Source of the DNA: Candidatus Kapaibacterium sp. | GTDB lineage: Bacteria; Bacteroidota; Ignavibacteria; Kapaibacteriales; UBA4661 | Length of the DNA: 35,767 nt | Assembly (NCBI GenBank): GCA_025363605.1 | Contig: JANYDO010000079.1 | Location: 1 to 35,767 of the forward strand | Reading direction: 5' to 3' | Part shown: positions 27,272 to 33,880 of the stretch, piece after piece | Position numbering within the stretch: the stretch's first letter is position 1 | Layout of the letters: every line of letters begins with the position of its first letter | Notes under the pieces: model-generated | Database searches by the model: none | Told to the model about the DNA's origin: nothing | The model's input: only the letters and a program-made list of their open reading frames with translations | Translations under genes and position numbers: made by a program

Positions 27272-29446
27272 TTATTTCCCGTAATCCACCGGCGTTTCTA
27301 CGCGAACCTCGACCGTGCGATTGTAGAACCGGCCTTCGGGCTGGTCGTTGGTGTAGAGCGGGCGACGATTGCCGACACCAAGCGACGTTACCTGTCCGGC
27401 TTTTAGTCCATCGGCTACGCTTTTGGCGCGTCCGTCGGAAAGGCGTTGATTGATGTCGCCATTACCTAACTTATCCGTGTAGCCCGTTGCAACGACTTTC
27501 GACTCTTTCGTCAGATACGGATTCACATACTTTCTCACAATCTCGTCGTTCAATTTACCCATCTGGACGCTATTGAACGGGAACGAGATAAGACGAAATA
27601 CGTCCACGGTTTTATCTTTGATTTTGAGTTCTTTTTTCTTTTTCAAATTGAGTTGCTCGACAGGAACAGGTGCAGTTTCGACTACCTTCTGTTTGGCTTT
27701 GTCGTACAGTTCCAATTCAAAATTGAGGTCTTCCTCTGCCTTCGGAATCGTGAAGGGTTCGTCTTTGACGTTCCAGTCATACACCGCCAGAGGTGCGCCT
27801 TCCATCTGGACTTCCTTCAGTGTCTTAGAGCCTTGATACGCTCGCATGACAGACTTCTCAAAGCCAGCTTCCGCCTCACCTTTCATGCGAACACGGATTT
27901 TCGGAACACTACAGACCGAAAGCGTATCAAAGACCAAAAGCGGCTCCAATACTGATGGATCAGCGCTCGAAATCTCCACACGACGGTTTTCTTCTGCGCC
28001 TTCCAGCGTATCCACTGAGGCAGTGGCGTACACAGGTAAATCTCGTGCTTCCAGTTTCATGCGCGTAGAATCTATATCCCAGGTCTTCATCAAATATTCC
28101 CTCACCGTCACGGCTCGCTGCATACTGAGTTTTTTATTACTTTTCTCCGAACCCGGAAGCCCGTCATTACAGCCCGTCAGAGTAATTTTCGATGAAGGCT
28201 TTTCTTTGAGGCGCTTACCAATAACATTCAGCACGTCGTAATAAACGCTCATCATGTCCGAGTTGTAGAAACGATTTTGGAAGTTCGTCAACTGACCTTC
28301 TATGTCATCAAGAATCCCACCATTACTTTCTTCTTTCGCAAAACGCTTGTAGCGTCCGGGCAGCGAATCATTATTCTGGTCAAAAAAGATAAACGGCAGA
28401 ATTGGGTACAGCTGCTTCGATGTCGTTTCCTCCACCTTCAAGCGAATAAGCGGATACTCCGCACCATTACTATCCACACGAAAGGCTTGGATATCGCCCT
28501 TCAATGCTGGTGGCGGTGGCGGTGGCGGTGGCGGTGGCGGTGGTACGGGAGGTTCGGGAATAACAAACCGTGCCGTCACGCCTGCTCTGAGCGCATTGAC
28601 ATTCCACTGTACTCCCGTAACGATTGGCGTAAAGGAATAAGCGTACGTAGCTTCCGGCGCAATCATCACCCGCGCAGCACCGAATTTGAGCGGTATGTCG
28701 TAGCCAACTCCTATCACAGCAGCAATTTGAGGGGTCGAAACAGTGAGCGGTGCATTTGTTGTAGCATTGCGTGTTTTTTGACCATCGCTATAAGCAACAA
28801 GCGGATTATCGGTAAAGTTGAGAATAGATTCGCTCTGTGAAAACGTAGGCGCTAAAAAAGCCCCCGCTTCAGCACCAAGATAAACACGCAAATCAGGAAC
28901 AGATTCGACAGGACGCAAAACACCTAAGATTTGAAGCGATGCAAGGTTGAGTGTAGGCTTGAACTGCCAACCGATATTTGCATCCACAAATGTTGCCTGA
29001 GTCCCATCAGCAGAAAGAAAACCGCTTCGTATTGTTTCTCCCGCAGACAACGGCGAACCAAGTGTACTAAAGACTAAACGTCCATTCAAAGCGAAGAGTT
29101 TAGAAATTGGTAAATCACCAATTAAGCCAGCACTAAAGCCAATGCCAGTGGCATTACCATATCGTGGTGGCACCTTGCCGAAGGAACTATTGGGCGACAG
29201 CACCCCTGTCAGTTGGACTAGCGGATTGCCCGGCAACTGCGTAAAACTCGCAATGTGCTGGTTCAGATTCCCGCCCAATATCACGCCCACGCTCGGACGC
29301 ATCCTGAGCGCAGAGTCGGGTATTTCCGGCAAGCCGCCCGGCGGCGCTTGCGCACGCAATAACGCATGAGAAAGCCCCCAGCCCACCACGCAAAGCCAGA
29401 TGAACGAGAGCAAACGGCGTTTATTATTTTGGCATATTTTTTGCAT
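27272..29446 (-). CDS. OmpA-family outer-membrane protein with two OmpA domains
   Basis: Predicted envelope protein of 724 residues that may tie the outer membrane to peptidoglycan. ATG at 29446 is preferred over a GTG two codons earlier; no strong ribosome site is visible. The signal peptide runs to about LLRAQA (residue 34). Residues about 50-290 are rich in alternating beta strands, like the membrane barrel of PorT/OmpA-type proteins. A polyproline linker (about 302-313) follows. The first OmpA-like domain (about 348-500) starts LPFIFFDQNNDSLP and keeps the Asp and Arg of the peptidoglycan-binding motif (CNDG ... MQRAVTVREYL). A separate beta-rich segment (500-610) precedes a second OmpA-like domain (614-722) with YTDKLG, LSDGRAKSVADGL and NRTVEVRVE. 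Two complete OmpA domains in one chain is uncommon. It is monocistronic by its own promoter candidate and terminator. Neighbouring T9SS substrates make an accessory role in surface display conceivable but unproven. Confidence 0.9.
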   Translation of the reverse strand: MQKICQNNKRRLLSFIWLCVVGWGLSHALLRAQAPPGGLPEIPDSALRMRPSVGVILGGNLNQHIASFTQLPGNPLVQLTGVLSPNSSFGKVPPRYGNATGIGFSAGLIGDLPISKLFALNGRLVFSTLGSPLSAGETIRSGFLSADGTQATFVDANIGWQFKPTLNLASLQILGVLRPVESVPDLRVYLGAEAGAFLAPTFSQSESILNFTDNPLVAYSDGQKTRNATTNAPLTVSTPQIAAVIGVGYDIPLKFGAARVMIAPEATYAYSFTPIVTGVQWNVNALRAGVTARFVIPEPPVPPPPPPPPPPPPALKGDIQAFRVDSNGAEYPLIRLKVEETTSKQLYPILPFIFFDQNNDSLPGRYKRFAKEESNGGILDDIEGQLTNFQNRFYNSDMMSVYYDVLNVIGKRLKEKPSSKITLTGCNDGLPGSEKSNKKLSMQRAVTVREYLMKTWDIDSTRMKLEARDLPVYATASVDTLEGAEENRRVEISSADPSVLEPLLVFDTLSVCSVPKIRVRMKGEAEAGFEKSVMRAYQGSKTLKEVQMEGAPLAVYDWNVKDEPFTIPKAEEDLNFELELYDKAKQKVVETAPVPVEQLNLKKKKELKIKDKTVDVFRLISFPFNSVQMGKLNDEIVRKYVNPYLTKESKVVATGYTDKLGNGDINQRLSDGRAKSVADGLKAGQVTSLGVGNRRPLYTNDQPEGRFYNRTVEVRVETPVDYGK
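28509..28544 (-). repeat. GGTGGC hexanucleotide repeat encoding polyproline
   Basis: On the plus strand five perfect GGTGGC units are followed by GGTGGT. In the minus-strand OmpA-family gene they encode twelve prolines between the barrel-like N-terminus and the first OmpA domain. Unit gain or loss changes the linker by two residues and keeps the reading frame. Confidence 0.95.
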
Positions 29447-29468
29447 AATCACATCTACGATTGATTAT

Positions 29469-29499
29469 CAAATTCTTGATTTTCAGTTATTGCTTCAAA
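29469..29499 (-). promoter_or_regulatory. Bacteroidota-type promoter candidate, OmpA-family gene
   Basis: Minus strand: TTTG (29496-29499), exactly 19 bases, then AGAATTTG (29469-29476). The TTTG half of the -7 box and the spacing match the consensus; the TA half does not. It ends 22 bases before the ATG at 29446, giving a very short leader. Confidence 0.45.
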
Positions 29500-29534
29500 C
29501 AATGCAAAATCTGTGCCAAGCGGCAAAACACAAA

Positions 29535-29714
29535 ATGACGGCGAGAAGAGTTGAGTACGTATCTTCCATTCGGCAAAGACTCTATCGCCATATAACTAGA
29601 TAGCTAGGCACGATATTACAAAAAAAATCTCGACCGCTCAAGCAAGTATTGGCAGCAGTAGATGAGCAGTTTTGGGACGCTTCGGCAGAGATTGACCCAG
29701 CCAAGCGCACATAA
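29535..29714 (+). pseudogene. Possible short broken reading frame
   Basis: An ATG at 29535 opens a frame that reads 22 codons to a TAG at 29601-29603, then continues without shift for 36 codons to TAA at 29712. The second half has coding-like content (KQVLAAVDEQFWDASAEIDP). There is no recognisable family and no ribosome site. It may be the remnant of a small gene or chance. Confidence 0.2.
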
Positions 29715-29867
29715 AAACCGCGTAAAGACTCTTCAAAAACTGCATGGTTGCTTGGTCTAAGCCCCAGAGTTTGCTATATTGTTTGGTTATTATTTCGTCC
29801 GTTCGCACGGTGAAGCGTTCAGTTCATAACTTTTTTTATTCGTCAACCTTCGCAAAGCGGTGTTGCT
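29715..29867. other. Leader region of ABC transporter gene
   Basis: This is the right half of the 421-base divergent gap between the OmpA-family gene and the ABC fusion gene. It is AT-rich before the ATG at 29868. Two weak promoter patterns were seen on the plus strand: TTTG-N17-TATTTCGT starting at 29770, and TTCG-N21-TAACTTTT ending at 29834. Neither fits well. No ribosome site, riboswitch or strong hairpin is recognised. Confidence 0.3.
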
Positions 29868-32800
29868 ATGTCCACCACGGAACCCCTTCTTGCTAACAAC
29901 TCAGTAGCAGCTATTGAGCAGAGCTTTGAGAATTCGCTCATTGTCAATACCATCAAGCTCTTCAGCGTATTGGCAATCGCCGACGGCATTGTTTCCGATG
30001 CCGAGCGCAATTACGTCAGCAACTATCTCGATTCGCTCTATCTGCCGCCGATTGCGGATTATCTTTTCGGGCAGTTCGAGCGCTATATTGAGACCGGAGC
30101 AGAAATAGAGGCTGCCGCGCGACAAATACGCGAGGGATTTTCCTACGAAAACCGCGTCTTTATTTTGATGAAGGTCTATGAACTCGCCTCTACCGACCAA
30201 ATGGAAGAAGCCGAACGCGAGACCGCACGCGCTATCGGGCAGGAAATTGGCGTTTCGATTGAAGACCTTGCCTTTATTGAAAAAATCTTCGACGTACCCG
30301 ATGCTGCCGACCTCGAAACCGGAAAGCAAACGATTATCCAATCGCTCCGCGTGGGCGATATTCCGGGTTATTCGGACATTATTCTACCCTACCAACGTCT
30401 TGAACTCGAAATTCTCAAAATCAATTCGATTTACGTCGCACTGCTCAAATCGCAGCAGCACCCCGTCAGCGTTGGCAATGCAATGGCGATGGCGAAGAAC
30501 CTGAGTCTGCGACTGGCAAATAAAATCCAGCACAACCAGAACATCACCATACGCGAATACACGATAAACTACGAAGACCTTAATTTCTACTTCCAGCTCA
30601 AAGCAAAATTTGTCGTGCCGGTCACGCTCTACGTTGCTAAAGGTATGAATCTGGAAGGCAAAGAAGAGTTTATCATTTCGCAAATGTCGAGTTATGAAGA
30701 CATTATGACGATTGAGTTTGCGAAACTCACTATCATGCTGCGCCCGCTTACGCCGATGACAAACCTGAGCGTGAACGGAATGCCGATAGACGACCAAATT
30801 TTTGTGAATCTGAACGACGATATTTCCGTTGACAACTGCCCCATCAATCTCCGCAAAGTCGCTTTCCAAGAGGGTTTGGCAAGCGATACCTTCCCGCTTG
30901 ACTCGGACAAACTGGAGTACCGCATCGGCAATCACAAAAAATGTGATATTATTTTGAACGATGATTCTCCGAAAGAATGGGATTTCCGTATTCTCCGTAT
31001 CACGGGCGGCGACGGGCAAAGTTCCTTGCTGCTTGAGCCAAAGGGCTGCCCCTACTCGGTCTATCACAATTCCCGCATTATCAAAAAATCCGTTCAGCTG
31101 CCGGAACGCAGCATTGTCCTTGTAGATAAATTTGTTGTCAGCCTCAATTTTCCTTCCGGCGTATGCGCTGTTGAGCCGTTCCGCTTCAAAGATTTTATCG
31201 GACGACAAATCAGCTATCAATTCCAAGACGGTACGCGCGGCCTGGACGATCTTACCTTTGAAATTGACTACGGCGACCTCGTTGCGGTCATGGGTCCGTC
31301 GGGCTGCGGTAAATCAACGCTGCTCAATATCATCAACGGTTACAATAAGCCCACACACGGCACGGTGGAGCTAAACGCATACAATCTGCACAAACTCTAC
31401 CCTTCGCTGCGCGACCACTTGGGCTACGTACCACAAGACGACTTGCTCTTTGAGAATTTGACGGTGTTTGAAAACCTCTTTTACAACGGCAAACTTCGCT
31501 ATCCGCGCAAAACGGACAAAGAAATCACTGACCTTGTGAACGCTGTTCTGATTGACATTGACCTCGCCGACAAACGCGATATTCCCGCCGGAAGCCCCAC
31601 ACAGCGCACTCTTTCGGGCGGACAGCGTAAGCGCCTTAATATCGGCCTTGAGCTTCTTTCCGGCGCGGATGTATATTTCTTGGACGAGCCGACATCAGGC
31701 TTGTCGTCGAAGGATTCCGAAAAAATTGTGGAATTGCTCCGCCGCCTGAGTCTTCAAGGCAAAATCGTGTTTGTGGTCATCCACCAACCGAGTTCCAAGA
31801 TTTACAAAATGTTCGACAAAACGCTCTTCCTCGACAAGGGCGGTAAAATGGCATTCTATGGCGATTCCATGATGGCACTTGCCTACTTCAAGGCACATTC
31901 CAGCTTGTTCCAAGGCGATGCCATCGGTGGCGAACAGTTCGACGTTATCACCGTCGCAGCGCAGCGCCCCTTTGTGGAAAATACCGAACCCGATTTGCTC
32001 TTGGAAGTGCTGGAAGAGCCACTGCGAGACATTGACGGCGTACCACTTCCACAGCGGAAGTATTCACCGGACTACTGGAAAGACCGCTTTCTGGACTACC
32101 GCAATAGCGTGAAGCGCATTACGGTAGAGGACGCGAACCGCGTACCTTTGCCGCCGGCACGTGAATATACCGTTTCCGATAAGTGGCGACAATTCGTAAA
32201 CCTGCTTTCGCGGAACTTCAAGAACAAAGTCCGTGACCGCTCCAACTTGCTTATCACATTCCTCGAAGCACCACTCTTGGCAATCGCCGTGGCGCTTATT
32301 CTACGCCTTTTACCAAGCGCAACTTCAGAATACAACCTCTTCCAGAATGACAATTTGCGCGTCTATATTTTCCTCGCTACGATTATTGCAATGTTCCTCG
32401 CTATGACCAACAGCGTGGACGAAATTATCAGGGATGCGGCAATTCTCTTACGCGAAAGGATGCTGAACATCAGGAATACCGCCTATTATGCCTCAAAATT
32501 CCTGACGCTTTTTGTGTTCTGCGTTGCGCAGAATATCCTTTTTATCGCCTTTTCATTCCCGATTCTCGGCATGAAAGAGCTGTATTTTGAGTATCTCGGC
32601 TTCCTGACGATTGTCTCATTCAACGGCATAGCGCTGGGACTGCTCATTTCAGCGCTTCCCAACTTGTCCTCAAAAGCGGCCTTCAACATCGTTCCGCTTG
32701 TACTTATCCCGCAAATTATCTTTGCCGGAGCGCTGATTCCGTATAGCCAAATGGATCACCTCAAAATCAACAAAAAGCACGAAATACCGGAAGTCTGCCA

Positions 32801-33797
32801 GTTCGTGCCGTCGCGTTGGGCATATGAAGGCTTGGTAGCGCTCCAGTACTCGTTCAATAGCTTCCAGCCAAGAGCGGACTACTTACAGCGCAGGCTCATT
32901 CGTGGCAATGTGCTTTCGGACTTGGCGGATGTTACCGAAAAAGAACGTGACTCGCTCACAACCGCCTTTGAAGCCGCATATATTGCCGATACGACTGCTC
33001 GCTCGACAAAAATTGCCGAGCTTGACCAGAAAATTTTGGTGAATCAGGCACAGTTAGCTTCGATGCAAAAAAACAAGTCATCGCTGGATTCGGCTATCGA
33101 AGCCAACCGCGCAATGGTCAAGAAAAGCGGCGGCAATCCCGAAACGCTGAAAAAGCAGATTCAAGCACTTCAAGAAGAAGCGCAAAAAACGCTTGCCTTC
33201 TACTCGAACTTCGACCGAGCATCGGTAGAGCGCACGAATGCTATTGCTTATTACAACAATAAAATCAAAACCGACAGCCTGAACTTTGTGGCACGAATAG
33301 CCACGCTGAACGACCAACTGCAAAAAACGGAATTGGACTTGCAAGACTTCCAAGTCCAAAAGCAGCGTGTTGACTCGCTTCTCGACCTGCACCGCACAGC
33401 CTACCAGAAACAATACGGCAACCAAGAAATCGCCCGCGAAGTGCGCATTGCCAACGACACTTACCATGACCTCAAGGTAGCAATGCAGAAAGGCGTACAA
33501 CACGGCACGCCGGAAGCAGCCGCTCATGCAGACGCAGTGCGTGGTACGGATGTGGATGCAGAAATTAGCTGGTGGGATTATCCGCTGTTAGTTTCGACCA
33601 AATCTATTCCGGTCATTAACCTTTTCAATCCTTGGTTTAAGACCGTTCCGACGGCAGTCTATGATGCACTGATGCTCTGGCTCATGGCAATTGCAGCAAG
33701 TTTCAGCACCATAGCGCTGCTGGCACTCCGCGACCCGATAGCAACGTTCTTCCAGCGCTTCCGTCGTAAGAAGCGTGTGGCTGCGCCGAGCAATTAA
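29868..33797 (+). CDS. TerB-FHA-ABCG transporter fusion with coiled-coil insert
   Basis: Single-chain half-transporter of 1309 residues, probably an exporter; substrate unknown. Residues about 20-150 resemble the TerB/DjlA helical domain, with its acidic ADGIVSDAE motif. Residues 150-345 are not recognised. An FHA-like beta domain (about 350-428) follows, but its phosphothreonine-binding residues look lost. The ABC ATPase is complete: Walker A GPSGCGKST (476), Q-loop VPQDD, signature LSGGQ (582), Walker B VYFLDEP (602), H-loop His about 639. The order ATPase then membrane domain, and the LSGGQRKR and HQPSS motifs, are ABCG/White-type. Membrane helices are seen near 795-815, 832-850, 878-902, 905-932 and 938-963, with a last one near 1264-1295. 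Between them, residues about 970-1260 include a long Gln/Lys/Glu-rich coiled coil (about 1020-1200), probably outside the inner membrane. The Mycobacterium protein Rv1747 is a known FHA-ABC fusion but lacks TerB. Start ATG at 29868 has no clear ribosome site. Confidence 0.9.
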   Translation: MSTTEPLLANNSVAAIEQSFENSLIVNTIKLFSVLAIADGIVSDAERNYVSNYLDSLYLPPIADYLFGQFERYIETGAEIEAAARQIREGFSYENRVFILMKVYELASTDQMEEAERETARAIGQEIGVSIEDLAFIEKIFDVPDAADLETGKQTIIQSLRVGDIPGYSDIILPYQRLELEILKINSIYVALLKSQQHPVSVGNAMAMAKNLSLRLANKIQHNQNITIREYTINYEDLNFYFQLKAKFVVPVTLYVAKGMNLEGKEEFIISQMSSYEDIMTIEFAKLTIMLRPLTPMTNLSVNGMPIDDQIFVNLNDDISVDNCPINLRKVAFQEGLASDTFPLDSDKLEYRIGNHKKCDIILNDDSPKEWDFRILRITGGDGQSSLLLEPKGCPYSVYHNSRIIKKSVQLPERSIVLVDKFVVSLNFPSGVCAVEPFRFKDFIGRQISYQFQDGTRGLDDLTFEIDYGDLVAVMGPSGCGKSTLLNIINGYNKPTHGTVELNAYNLHKLYPSLRDHLGYVPQDDLLFENLTVFENLFYNGKLRYPRKTDKEITDLVNAVLIDIDLADKRDIPAGSPTQRTLSGGQRKRLNIGLELLSGADVYFLDEPTSGLSSKDSEKIVELLRRLSLQGKIVFVVIHQPSSKIYKMFDKTLFLDKGGKMAFYGDSMMALAYFKAHSSLFQGDAIGGEQFDVITVAAQRPFVENTEPDLLLEVLEEPLRDIDGVPLPQRKYSPDYWKDRFLDYRNSVKRITVEDANRVPLPPAREYTVSDKWRQFVNLLSRNFKNKVRDRSNLLITFLEAPLLAIAVALILRLLPSATSEYNLFQNDNLRVYIFLATIIAMFLAMTNSVDEIIRDAAILLRERMLNIRNTAYYASKFLTLFVFCVAQNILFIAFSFPILGMKELYFEYLGFLTIVSFNGIALGLLISALPNLSSKAAFNIVPLVLIPQIIFAGALIPYSQMDHLKINKKHEIPEVCQFVPSRWAYEGLVALQYSFNSFQPRADYLQRRLIRGNVLSDLADVTEKERDSLTTAFEAAYIADTTARSTKIAELDQKILVNQAQLASMQKNKSSLDSAIEANRAMVKKSGGNPETLKKQIQALQEEAQKTLAFYSNFDRASVERTNAIAYYNNKIKTDSLNFVARIATLNDQLQKTELDLQDFQVQKQRVDSLLDLHRTAYQKQYGNQEIAREVRIANDTYHDLKVAMQKGVQHGTPEAAAHADAVRGTDVDAEISWWDYPLLVSTKSIPVINLFNPWFKTVPTAVYDALMLWLMAIAASFSTIALLALRDPIATFFQRFRRKKRVAAPSN

Positions 33798-33821
33798 AAA
33801 GATGTACTCTCCCGAAAACAA

Positions 33822-33855
33822 AAAGCCCCGCATGAACGATTTCATGCGGGGCTTT
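33822..33855. terminator. Bidirectional terminator between convergent genes
   Basis: A perfect 15-bp stem (AAAGCCCCGCATGAA paired with its complement) closes on a CGAT loop. It lies 25 bases after the stop of the plus-strand ABC gene and 26 bases after the stop of the minus-strand T9SS gene. T-rich tails follow on both strands (GCTTTTG on plus, TTGTTTTC on minus), so it should serve both. Confidence 0.92.
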
Positions 33856-33880
33856 GCTTTTGCTGTCACATCACAAGCGA

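Noticed and set aside
30384-31226. Minus-strand open frame of 280 codons inside the ABC gene
   Set aside because: It lies opposite the FHA-like and linker region of a clear gene and has no recognisable motif.
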